Below, piece by piece: positions 9,951-20,292 of a stretch of 64,000 nucleotides of DNA (position 1 is its first letter; every line of letters begins with the position of its first letter). The stretch is from Coriolopsis trogii. Taxonomy: Eukaryota > Basidiomycota > Agaricomycetes > Polyporales > Polyporaceae. The notes under the pieces are model-generated. The model ran no database searches. It was not told the origin of the DNA and saw nothing but the letters and a program-made list of their open reading frames with translations. Made by a program: the position numbers and the translations under genes. The stretch is from NCBI GenBank assembly GCA_020543525.1, contig JAHYIO010000037.1:930001-994000 (forward strand), written 5' to 3'.

Positions 9951-11815
9951 TTCTTCTTCTTCCTCATCCTCCTCTTCTTCCTCGTCCTCTTCATCTTCTT
10001 CCTCCTCATCCTCCTCCCCCTCCTCCTCTTCTTCTTCCTCGGTCTCCTTGAAGGCTTTGCTAGCTTCTTCTGGTGTCACCGCCGTTGCCGCTGTCGCCAC
10101 GACTACCTCTTCTTGAGCTGCCTCTTCTTCCTCATCTTCATCCGTTTCCTCCTCTTCTTCTTCGGAGGTTTCTGCCTCTCCAATGGAAGAATGGACAGCG
10201 ATCGCGCTAGCGACCACATCTGATGCTCCAGAGGCAGAGGCCCCTGCTGCCAAAGCGACCGCGGCACCAGCCGCGGCAGCCTGGGCCGTGGTGGACGAAT
10301 GAACGGCTTCTTGCACCTCATCAGCCTTCTCGGCAGTAGCGACTGGGGGCAGAGGCTTTTGAGCAGCCGCTTCGAGCGTACGGTGTCGGAGCACCGCTGC
10401 CTGGATGAGGTTGGCCGTGGATGTTCCGAGATTGTAGTACCCATCGTTCGTCTTCGCGTCGAACATACCAATGTGGGCCTGAACTTCGTCCGCAGCCAGT
10501 GTGTTGGGATTGGGGGCGAAGTGTCGCCCTTCTGGGGTGGTCAGACGGGGTAGGACTGCGAATGTTCGCTCATGGGGGAAGTTTCGACCACTGGGAGGAA
10601 GGGAGGTATAGAATCTGCAGGCAAGCGTTTGCATTCAGCTCCTCCAGGCCTATTGAACTTGAGCTGCTCACGTTTGGAATAGCACGCCCAACTCCGACTC
10701 GATCTGCAAAAGCTTGACGAGACGCGCCTCGAGCTCGCTTTTGTCCCACAAGGTGCCGACGTACTTGAGATGATCGGTCACCCAAGCGTAGCCTATACCG
10801 ATGTCGTCGCGCTTGTAGTACGCGGCCCCAGCGGCCCCAGCAAAGAGCGCCCCGCCGACAGCGTACGCAGCGGGTGCTGCAATCTTGGACCATAGGGAGG
10901 ACGGAGAGGAGGGCTCGGCACTGGCAGGACCGGCAGCAGGCGGGGCAGGAATGGCAATTTTGGAGGGAACTGGGGGACCACCGTCCGAACTCGCGGCCGC
11001 CTTTGCCCTCCAAGTTTTGAAGGTGCTGAGAACGTTCGTTGCTGTGCGTACGTAGTCGGCTGCTTGGGTCGCGCTGTTCTTGAATACGTGGGGGTGGAGG
11101 CCCAGATACTAACGTAACGGTACGATGAGATGTGAAGTGGACGAGCCACAGACAGAATTCACGTACTGGTGTGTCGAATGCTATACATGCAACAATGTTG
11201 GGCCAGAGGGGGGCTGAGTTGTCTGGACGGGTTTTCACAAACTCGATGAGCGCGTCAGCTGCGAGCAATCCGCCCATGCTGGATGTGGCACTAGTAAGAC
11301 ACTGGATGCGAACTCACTGCTAGAGCAGTACGCACCTGTGCCCACAGAGCACGACCTTGGCTCTCCCTGCGCCGCCATTCGCGACCTCCCGCCGTACAGT
11401 GAGGTCGGTGAGCCAGTCCGCAAAACTGACGACAGCCGCATTCTAACGATGCATAAGACAACGAAGCTGCGTAAAACATTGTAGCATTGCATACTAATTC
11501 GCCTTTGGTCTGCCACACCGGAGGTTAGCCAACGATCATGATTTCAATAGGTGTAGAAACACACCTCATAGGCCGGGAACACGACGCTCTCCACGGTCGT
11601 GTTTCCGAGAGACTCCGTCAGTATGTGTTCCAGACGTTTGGGAAACTCCCTAAAGGTCTCATCGGTGCCCTTGAAACTGAAAGTGGATTCCAGTTGTGAC
11701 CAAACTCGAATCGCAAGAAGGCGCACCCATGAATGAAGATCAGGAGGATGAGGTCGGGTGAGGTCGTCTGCGCGGTCGTTTCCGCGGCGTTTGCAGGAGG
11801 AGTCTTAGTATCCAT
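9861..11815 (-). CDS. Serine alpha/beta hydrolase (DUF676/lipase-like) with poly-glutamate tail
   Basis: Seven exons on the minus strand (11727-11815, 11565-11676, 11495-11509, 11336-11442, 11167-11278, 10672-11108, 9861-10614) sum to 541 residues, including one 15-nt micro-exon. The first 150 residues carry an oxyanion-type FIHGFKG strand and the nucleophile elbow CGHSMGGLL, split by an intron inside the elbow. D-T-P-Y-L-G-L-H-P follows. After a Pro/Ala-rich linker there is an Ala/Gly-rich hydrophobic stretch (about 205-228) that could span a membrane, then a conserved-looking alpha-helical part, and finally roughly 100 strongly acidic residues ending in an almost pure Glu run. A role as esterase or lipase is inferred from the elbow; the substrate is unknown. 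Confidence 0.82.
9880..10050. repeat. Coding microsatellite (TCC/TTC tract) encoding poly-Glu
   Basis: An almost pure pyrimidine tract on the plus strand, made of TCC and TTC triplets. It is read on the minus strand as GAG/GAA, giving the glutamate run at the end of the hydrolase. Triplet slippage would change length without breaking the frame. Confidence 0.85.
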
Positions 11816-12093
11816 ATCGGCGATGTTGCATTACAGTGTGATCAAGAGCAAGATTTGGCAGCTAGGGTAAAACAGGGTAGAGACAACGTGTTCGAGGCGT
11901 GCTGCAACATGCGCCCGATGGTTCCGGGCTAGACTCCCTGGTGCAGTGCAGGGCGGCGATGCATCAGGCATGCACCCGCAGGCGGGAATTGCTATATATA
12001 GACAGCAGACGCGATCTGCGCGCCCGTCATGTGATGCCCATTGTGAGAGAGCGCTCGCGATGAGCTCATCAGCATGATTTCCTTCTGACCACC
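11816..12093. promoter_or_regulatory. Divergent promoter with TATA-like box
   Basis: A 278-bp spacer lies between divergent start codons. TATATATA at 11993-12000 lies about 95 bp before the ATG at 12094 and could serve that gene. Confidence 0.4.
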
Positions 12094-12855
12094 ATGTCGC
12101 CTGCAGGCACTACGTTCGACGACGCACCCGTTCTATCTTATCTCGCACTTCCTTCCGATTACGCGCCATTACCTAGCAAGCAGCCTGTCGAATTTCTGCG
12201 CAAACATGTCCGAGAGCTCCCGCCGCATCTGCTGTCCCTCTTCTCCACTATCACTTCTCCGAAAGAGAGGACGCAGGTACCAGCGATACGCAACAGACGA
12301 TTGAAGTACGTCGAGTCTCAGCCGCCCGAACTGTCGCTGGCCAACGCAAAGTCAACATGGCCAATCCTATGGGAAGGCAGAGAGCGGCCCGGAATCGAAC
12401 AAGGGCAGGATGAGAAGACCTGGGCAGAGAAGGACTTTCTGGACGGCATAGTGTCGCAGCAAGTTGGCAAACTTGGTGCGCTTTTAGCGGGGTACGAGGA
12501 GGAACGCGAGGCGGAGCGTGTGAGGACTATCCGCAGGCAACGCGCAGAATACATCGAGAGTCTTCCAGAGGAGGACGAAGATACTGATGACGAGGAAGAA
12601 GAGGTAACGATGCCTCAGGAACCTTCCACGGCTGAGAGCGAGGCCTCGTTTCTCAGAAGAGTCAAAGAGCGTTTCATATATGGACTTCTGGAGGTGCGTC
12701 CTTGCGCGTCGAGGCAACTGCCCAGCGACGCCTAGTCTCACGGGTGCGTTTGCTAGTCAATTGACTACGACAAAGTTGACTGGGACGAGAAATGGGATGA
12801 GGACCTAGATAGGGATGCGGAAGAGCGATGGTTCGATGACGAGGAGGAGGACTGA
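12094..12855 (+). CDS. CCDC97-like protein
   Basis: Two exons (12094-12693 and 12757-12855) separated by a 63-bp GT-AG intron give 232 residues. The C-terminal half matches the pattern of the CCD97-like domain. It has RRVKERFIYGLLE, then across the intron IDYDKVDWDEKWD and a closing RDAEERWFDDEEED, like the D-Y-x-x-V-D and R-x-F-D-D-E signature of animal CCDC97. The middle is helical and charged. Human CCDC97 has been found with U2/SF3B splicing complexes. A nuclear splicing role here is inference. Confidence 0.75.
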
Positions 12856-13127
12856 CCATGCAAGATGTATTAGTGAGCGGGTAGGCCGGGTATATGTTGT
12901 TCATTGGGAGGAACGCCTTTGCCTGCGCGGGATCCCGCTCTTGGTACTCTCTTCCCAGGCACCTTCTGTGGCGTGTTACAATCCGCAGCCACTGGGTGCC
13001 CGTCTTGCTTGGTAAGACGACCTGTCCAGTCCTCTATATGAGCCTGACGTCAGTGGAATGCTAGCGTATATCACTCACTGTCACACTCACTGTACCCTCC
13101 ATCCTTGCCTACACCCACAATCTCACC

Positions 13128-14615
13128 ATGGCGAATGTCCCGAAGTTCAAACTGAACACTGGCGCGTTAATGCCCGCTGTCGGTATGTATGAGCGTATAT
13201 CTCTTCGCCGGTGCGAGCTAATGTTTGTACATCCAGGTCTGGGTGGCTGGGGCGGCATATCCGCAGAAGAACGTCAGAATGCGTGGCAGTTCATGGTCCC
13301 CGCTCTGCAGGTGAATCGATCAGACACTTACTCTTGCTCTTCTCTACTAACTGAATCCCAACCCACGCAGTCGGGATATAGGTTGATCGACACAGCTTGG
13401 GCCTACGGTACGCCCCTCGTCCAGTGTTCGTTTATCTCCCAAGCTCACATGTACAAATGCATCAGGCACGGAGAAGGCCACTGCAGAGGCTATCAAGCGG
13501 TCAGGTATTCCCCGTGACGAGATCTGGATCACAACTAAACTGCAGTAAGTGGTTTAAATTGCCTCTCCTCGTGAATCTCTCGTCTCACATGATCGCAGCA
13601 ATCAGCACCATGGCCCGTACGTGGAAGAGTACTTTGAGGATAGTCTCAGAAACCTTGAGACGGACTATGTCGACCTGGTGAGTTTTCTTCTGCTCCGGAG
13701 ATAGAGCCACACTGATGTGAAGTAGTACTTGATGCACTGGCCTCAAGCTTCCAAATATGTTGGTACGTTGGACAGTGTATTCATCCCCTGCATATTGCAT
13801 TTTGTTAACACGGAGGCTTGTAGAGGGCGCTACGGAGGCTTTCGACAAGGACGGCAACCTCATATGTTATGACACACCGATCTTCAACGAGACATGGGCG
13901 CGCATGGAGAAGATCTACGAGAGCGGCCGCGCCAAAGCCATCGGTGTCAGCAATTTCTCGATCAAGAAGTAAGCATCGTGAACGATGATATTCCAATACG
14001 TGCACATGCTGATTCGCTCTCAGTCTCGAGAAGTTGTTCGAGACTGCCAAAGTAGTTCCAGCCGTAAATCAAGTCGAGTAAGTGTCGCATACCGATGTAT
14101 CATATGGGCAAGCGGCATTACTTACGGATCTTGTCGCAAGGATGCATCCATACTTGGTACAACAAGATCTGAAGGATTACTGCGACAAGAAGGGAATCGT
14201 CATCACGGCTTATACACCCACAGGTTCGTTGCCATATCCATATCATGGTAGAGAGACGGTTGTTGAAGTGGCCTGATAGGATATAAGACCGTGCTGAGCG
14301 ACCCCACGATCGTTGAGCTTGCCGAGAAATACAAGGTTACTCCTGCCCAGGTTGTCCTCGGCTGGCACGTCGCACGGGGTGTCGCTGTGGTTCCGAAGAG
14401 TTCGAATGAACAACGTCAGAAGGAAAACCTCAATGTCAGTTGCATTATATGGCCTCCATTCGACAATCTTCTGACCTTTTATCGACCAGCTCCCCACTCT
14501 GGATCCCGAGGATGTGAAGCGCATCAGTGCTCTGGACCGGGGCCAACGTCTCTGCAACTACCCAAACAAGTTTGGGAAAGTCTGGGGATGGACGCTCGAG
14601 CAGTTGGGGTGGTAA
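13128..14615 (+). CDS. Aldo-keto reductase
   Basis: NAD(P)H-dependent oxidoreductase of the aldo-keto reductase superfamily, about 320 residues, spread over some eleven exons. In order it shows MPAVGLGGWGG, RLIDTAWAYGTE (catalytic Asp and Tyr), WITTKLHNQHHG (catalytic Lys), DLYLMHWP (catalytic His), AIGVSNFSIKNLEKL, NQVEMHPYLVQQDL, and the cofactor segment VVPKSSN. All four catalytic tetrad residues are present. It resembles Gcy1/xylose-reductase-type monomeric enzymes, but the substrate cannot be told. Every junction examined keeps the reading frame, so the gene looks intact. Confidence 0.92.
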
Positions 14616-15565
14616 ATATTACGAACGTTCGCGACTGCCCGCGCGCCGCACTGCGTGCTTTGTACGATTAACAAGAGCCGATTCGTCGATGACATTCAGT
14701 GTTCTATCGAAAACAGGAGTTGGACTGTTCTTCCCCACACGTGATAGGTCCGTACTTCGTCTGCCTAGAGACAATCGGTAACCGAGCATACTCAGCACGG
14801 TCCTTTGCGATGATACACCGGACCATTGAATGTGCAAGTCATCTGTATACGTCCGACCCTTGGGTAATACGACGAGCTTGACCACGGGTGCGCTATTTAT
14901 GCCATCCAATGATTGAAATTTCCCGAAGATGTGCGACGTTGAGAATTTCCGACATAGCGCTTCGAAAGCTGAATACAAAATCCCTCGACATCGTTAGGTA
15001 CGTCCCCGCAAATGATCATGACTCGGGCCGCCGTGACGACGTTCAAGCCGTTCGACAGTTCTACAACTTACTTCGTGCGAGGGCGTCATGGGACATATTG
15101 TTGGTAATGGCTGTGGATCTCGAGGAAGGCCCTCCGAGAAACACATAGACAACACAGAGACGTCATCTTGGCAACCCGCATGCCCTGGATGGCCTTCCAG
15201 AACCATCCGTGTTAGCCGTGCCGAGGTAACAACTGGAGCGCGTCGACCCGACGTATTTCCCCTTCTATTGCTTCCCGCCTCAACTTCGGGTCTGTCCCAC
15301 CCACCTGACCCCGGCTCCCTCCCTGAAGCTCAATGACTAGAAGTCCGGTTGTGCAACCGAACTCCTTGTGCTCAAGCAGTGCCGTGGTCACGTCAAACAG
15401 TATCACCGACCACCCATACGTCAACCAAGTTAGGCCGAGAGCGCCGGTACTCGCGCGACCGAGAAAACAGAGACGAAGGAGAAAACGAAAGGTATAAATC
15501 CGAGGATTTCCTTGGGTTGGAGCCCCCAGTTCGCTTCTAGCTCACCAGCTACAACGACCTCAGAC
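14616..15565. other. Long intergenic region upstream of the LPMO gene
   Basis: No gene is seen in these 950 bp. Short frames on both strands show no domain. The last 100 bp hold the LPMO promoter. Confidence 0.5.
15493..15499 (+). promoter_or_regulatory. TATA box of the AA9 LPMO gene
   Basis: TATAAAT lies 73 bp before the ATG at 15566, a usual spacing for a strongly inducible secreted-enzyme gene. Confidence 0.6.
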
Positions 15566-16640
15566 ATGAAGCTGGCACTGCTCTCCTTCCTGGCCACGGC
15601 TGCCGTCGGCGCCAACGCCCACTGTGAGTGGGCTGGCATCTCGATGCTCATTTTGTGGAGTCCGTACTGACGAGGTTTTGCCAACCGGGGCGCAGTCACG
15701 ATGCAGTACATCTGGGTGAACGGCGCTGACCAGGGCCACAACACGGCCATCCGTGTACCGCCCAACAACAACCCTGTCACCGACGTGACCTCGAAGGACA
15801 TCACCTGCAATGTCAACGGCCTTTCTGGCGCCAACGTTGCCACTGTCTCCATCCCGGCTGGTAGCAACGTACGTTCAAGCACATTCGTGAGATTGCTGGA
15901 TTGTGTTCTCATGCACTGCTACAGGTCACCTTCGAGTGGCACCAGCACGACCAGCGCACTGGCGAGGACGCCATCTCTGGCGGTCACAAGGGCGCCGTTC
16001 AGGTGTACATCGCCAAGGCGCCGTCAACCGCTGCGTCCTTCGATGGCCAGGGCACCGTCTGGACTAAGATCTACTCGTCCGGTCTCCTTAACGCGCAGAG
16101 CCAGCAGTGGGCGACTGATGTTGTCAACGCAGACGACGGTAAGATGTCTGGCGTGTAGCAGTATATGAGATGAGACTCACACTTGGTTCCATAGGCAAGC
16201 ACAGCGTCGTCATCCCTGCCTCCCTCCCCGCGGGAGAGTACCTCCTCCGTTCGGAGATCGTGCGTCAATCTATGCCCCTTTTTCAGATATCACGACTGAC
16301 GGGAAACTGTTCTTAGATCGCTCTCCACGTCGCCCAGAGCTACCCCGGTGCCCAGTTCGTGAGTACATCCGCATATCTGTGTGTCCGGAGCATACCTAAC
16401 ATACTTGATGCAGTACATTGGTTGCGCTCAGGTCAAGATCACTGGCGGAGGCAGCGCGAACCCACCCAGGATCGCTCTTCCGGGCGCGTACAAGAGCTCC
16501 GACCCCGGCATCACCGTCAACATCTACAACAACCTCCAGAGCTACCAGGCGTACGTGTTGACTCTCCTACCTTGGTCAAATCCCTTACTGATGATACTTC
16601 ACGGCAATGCAGTCCCGGCGGCGCCGTCTGGTCTGGGTGA
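15566..16640 (+). CDS. AA9 lytic polysaccharide monooxygenase (former GH61), secreted
   Basis: Copper enzyme that cleaves cellulose or related glucans oxidatively. Seven exons (15566-15623, 15696-15868, 15925-16138, 16195-16259, 16317-16358, 16414-16550, 16613-16640) sum to 238 residues. An 18-residue signal peptide ends in ANA, so the mature protein starts with His1 ([11 protein letters not shown]), the first ligand of the histidine brace. The second His lies in [12 protein letters not shown], about mature residue 80. The axial Tyr lies in the AA9 hallmark [11 protein letters not shown], whose Cys can pair with Cys39. There is no cellulose-binding module; the protein ends after the catalytic domain. 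Regioselectivity cannot be told from sequence alone. Confidence 0.95.
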
Positions 16641-17371
16641 ACGGCTGACAGCAAAAGTCCTACTAGCATTCTGTGTTGTATCGTTGAAATCTTCAGTAAT
16701 TGCATTTGTATCCATTTCATCGAAGCTCTCTGGCGGACAATCTGCAGCGCGCGAAACCGTCCGGGGTACTCGGGCCGTCGTGCCCATACTAAACCCGAGG
16801 TTGGCTGCTTCTGAACTTCCGGTCTTCACAGTTCCCAACTGCAAGTGGCGAACTTGCGCTTTCCTATGCAGCTGAACGTTCTTCAAGCACGGGTAGTAGT
16901 TTGTCTGGAGTCTGAAGCGTTTGCGTGTTCGTGATCTCTCGTGCTATCTCGACTCACGAACCACGACAGTTGCCATTACGGGCGCGGTCGCCCCGGAGGC
17001 GCGCACATGCGGTTGCCTCATGTTGGCGACCAGGACAACTGAAGGGTGCGGCTTGGTCCCCACCTCGTTCCCTTCGGCACGGCTCATCGCCTTACGCTCT
17101 TCGTGACCCACAGATCAAGCGCTGCGATTGGAAGTGCTCGCGTGCTAGTCATGAGCTCATAGCCCCTTCATCAGTTGTCCCAGGGCATTGCACAGATAGC
17201 CTCATTCCGCAACTAGGCGGCACGCCTGCTGTTCCCCTCTGCCCTGTGCTTGACGTCCGATATAAGGAGACCCAGACATTTGCTCGGTGCGGAGTCTTGT
17301 TTCTGTCTGTCTCGGAATCTCGTTCATCCAAGTGCTCTATTAGTACCACACACGCACGTCAAGTTCTCGCC
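16641..17371. other. Intergenic region between LPMO and 14-3-3 genes
   Basis: A frame stays open upstream of the 14-3-3 start but shows no 14-3-3 similarity and is treated as untranslated or chance. TATAAGG at 17261-17267, 111 bp before the 14-3-3 ATG, is a possible TATA element. Confidence 0.4.
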
Positions 17372-18340
17372 ATGGCTCCGGGTCTACTGAACGGCTCTTC
17401 TAGCACCACCAATGTCTTCGCATGCCTCTCACCCATATCACTCGGAGATCTGCATCAGGTGGATATGCCTCTATCACGACTCGACTGCCTGTTCCTGGCC
17501 AAGGTAGCAGACCAGGCGGAACGATATAACGGTACGTCCGTCAACATAATAAGTCCACAGAACTGCGCATGACGGACTCCTTCCTCTGCTGAAGATGTGA
17601 TCGCCCAGCTGAAGGACATCATCCACCAGTACAACGCGCGACTGACGATTGACGAGCGAAATCTGCTCTCGATAGCGTACAAGAACCTGACAACGAATCT
17701 GCGCACGAGCTGGCGGACGATCGACACGATCCAGAAGAAGGAGGCGCTCTCGTCCACGCGCCAGCAGGTGAAGCTCATGCGGGTGGAGAAGGAGGCGATT
17801 GAGAAGGACCTGGACAAAGTCTGCAGGGACGCCGTCGAAGTCTTGGAGAAGTATCTCATACCTGCTGCGAGTGACGGGGAGGAGAAGGTCTTTTACTACA
17901 AGATGTGAGTCCCGTTCCACGAATTCCTTTATCCCGCACGAATAAGTGCTGATCATCGCGACTGTCACAGGCGGGGAGACTACTACCGCTACCTCGCCGA
18001 GCTGACACGATTGAACGCGCGACAGGATTTGGGGAAGGTGTCGCTCGAGGCGTACAAGACGGCGTATCGGCACGCGCTCGCGATGCTCTCTCCGACACAT
18101 CCGACGCGATTGGGCCTCGCGCTCAACTTTGCGGTGTTTTTCCACGACATCATGCGCAGTCCGGAGCGTGCCTGTCACCTGGCCAAGCACGCGTTCGACG
18201 AGGCTGTCGCGGCCGCTGCCAGTGCGAAGGACTCGAAAGAGTCGATAGCGAATATTGAGGACGCGGTGATGATTCTGCAGTTGATGCGCGATGATATCAT
18301 CCTATGGCAGGCTGAGATGTCTAAAGGTAAGAGAGTCTAG
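17372..18340 (+). CDS. Divergent 14-3-3 family protein
   Basis: Phosphoserine/threonine-peptide-binding dimeric adaptor. Exons 17372-17531, 17595-17904 and 17971-18340 give 279 residues. Family marks are FLAKVADQAERYN, RLTIDERNLLSIAYKNL, GDYYRYLAEL and LGLALNFAVFFHDI. They keep the binding-groove Lys, the Arg-Tyr pair and the first groove Asn. The helix-I signature R-D-N-L-T-x-W reads RDDIILW, so the second groove Asn is Asp. The N-terminus has about 35 extra residues; the ATG at 17372 has a strong context (CGCCATGG), but 17465 is an alternative. A donor at 18327 and acceptor ending at 18388 offer another ending of K-E-stop. It is probably a paralogue rather than the main fungal 14-3-3. Confidence 0.88.
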
Positions 18341-18679
18341 TTCCGATTTTGACGTACGCGCGATTGCTAATTTAGGATAAATCTTCAGAATGATCTACCC
18401 GCACTTTCACATAGGGAGGGGCACGTACGTTTGAATCCGTCGGGGACTGTTCACTGTAGTATCGTCATGCAACTGATCTCTCGATACCTGGAGATGGAGG
18501 GGGAAGGCGTATATGTATATAATGTCTAGTTTAGCCACATGTTCTTGTTTTGTCTTAGCTTTCACTTGCTTTTGTCACACAATCATCACTGCATCATCAT
18601 CGTCATGACCTGCTGCTAATATGAGAAGGTAGCGCTACATACTACTATGGCTACAGAGTCGGACTCGATGTCCTATTCT
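18341..18679. other. Convergent intergenic region
   Basis: AT-rich 3' flanks of the 14-3-3 gene and of the deoxyhypusine synthase gene, which point towards each other. No further gene is seen. Confidence 0.5.
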
Positions 18680-20033
18680 CTACTCCGGAGAGGCGAAGGT
18701 AGCGGCGACAAGTAGAGGGAATACAAGGGTAGCATCCGCGTAAACCTGTAGCGATTATTGTGAGACGTCTATTCAACCAGGTGAAGTAGTTGATATCGAA
18801 CCTTGACCGATTCTGAGCCCGCTCGAATCTTTCCCCATGAGACAGCTTCGTCTGGTCGCGCGCCCGAATCAGAGCCGTCGAACTCTTGACCAGTGTTCTG
18901 TGAAAATAATGTTCAGGACCATGAGGTGTGACAACAAGTTGAATCGCCTCACGATATACACGGAATAATCGGCTCCATTTCGCTACGGAAGGGAACGTCA
19001 GTATTCATACGAGCCACTAAACGATCGTCATACGATGAGCATGGCGTTTGCGATCTGATGTTTGCATACGCCGCCTCCGAGAATGATCATGCCGGCCTTC
19101 TTGGATTTGCGTGACAGTTCGTTCAGGTTGCGGATGTCTTGTACAATGTCGACGATCAAGCCGGGATTCCGGAATGAGTGGAAGTAGATCATGTCCCCCA
19201 GAGAACCGTCCGTGAGGGCGGGGCAGAAGACAGGGATATCGTTCTATGCAGAAGCGGTCGCTCAGCGCTGATTGTGTGCGGACGCGCAAAAAACGTCTAT
19301 TCACTTTGTAGGCCCAGTAATATACAGATTCCTCGTTGTTAATCTCCTTGCCAAGCCTCCGGATGAAGGAGCTCGGCGTCCACACTTGTCCGGTCTCCTT
19401 CTGCTCGGCAAGCATGGCGTCGAGGATGGGGGTGAGCCAATCCTCGAATTTGCAGTAGTTGTCGTTCGGAACGATGAGGTTGCCTATGCGGTTCATACCA
19501 CGTTTGCGAAGATCGGCGCCGTCCATATTAAAGTCGGCGAGATAGGTCTTTCCAAGACACTTGATGAAGTCTTCCTCGATACCTCCGGCAGTGGTCACGA
19601 TCGCGTTGACATGTTTGTGTTTCACGAGGTAGAGGATGATCTCGCGCAGACCAGAGGATATCAAGTTTGATGTGTAGCCAAGGAAGACATTGCATTTCGT
19701 TTGCGCGCGGACTTCCGGGGAGCGGTATTCTTCGGATTCCTCGTCGGTGAGAGGTTCGTCCGACAGCCGCCATTTGCGCTGCATGAAGGTCAGCTAGCGA
19801 TTCGCAGAGTAGAGGACATAACAGGCACACACCATTTTGTTTACAATGTCTATCGCCTTCCCTAGACTGTTTGCTTGGAAGCCGATCCTTTCATAGCTCG
19901 CGAGCAGTTTATGAAGAGACATTTCTTCGTCAAAGTTGGGGCCTTGAACAGACACCGCGAAGTCTGGTATGGGATCAGAGGGCTTGAGAACTGCAGCAGA
20001 CGCGCCGGTCGGAACAAGGCTCGTGGATGCCAT
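18680..20033 (-). CDS. DYS1: Deoxyhypusine synthase
   Basis: NAD-dependent enzyme that moves the aminobutyl group of spermidine onto one lysine of eIF5A, the first step of hypusine synthesis. Six minus-strand exons (19833-20033, 19305-19778, 19034-19243, 18953-18982, 18802-18897, 18680-18745) sum to 358 residues. Hallmarks in order are [102 protein letters not shown], and the active-site Lys in VSWGKIR. One exon holds just ten codons. The first exon and the start agree with the family. Confidence 0.96.
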
Positions 20034-20292
20034 GGTGCACAGCGAGCGGATTGTGGGGGACAGGGAAGGGATTCAAGACAAGAAAGCTTGAGGAACAGAA
20101 TTTGGATGAGGGACAGGGACAGACGCCGGATCTCGATCGCTGCGCCCAAAGTCCCGAAAGGAGCGACGCGTCTCGTGATGAAGCAACACACTGCCATCCT
20201 TCCCTCCCACTCCAGCCCAAAGTCCGCTGCTCACCGAGCTTTACACGTAGCTCGTCGACTTGGACAACTCCGAGGTCACCGTTGGCCTCGCC
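20034..20292. promoter_or_regulatory. Divergent promoter of DYS1 and SEC7
   Basis: A 259-bp spacer lies between divergent start codons and must hold both promoters. No TATA box was identified. Confidence 0.45.

Noticed and set aside
14994..15336. Small frames in the gap before the LPMO gene
   Set aside because: They contain no domain and have no splice continuation. The region fits a long promoter better.
16925..17371. Open frame in phase with the 14-3-3 start, giving a possible 150-residue extension
   Set aside because: It lacks an ATG in good context, has no similarity to 14-3-3, and a possible TATA element at 17261 lies inside it.
20260..20292. Upstream extension of SEC7 beginning at 20260
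   Set aside because: The first codon there is TTG. The first ATG at 20293 has a strong context and follows the 5' flank of the divergent gene.
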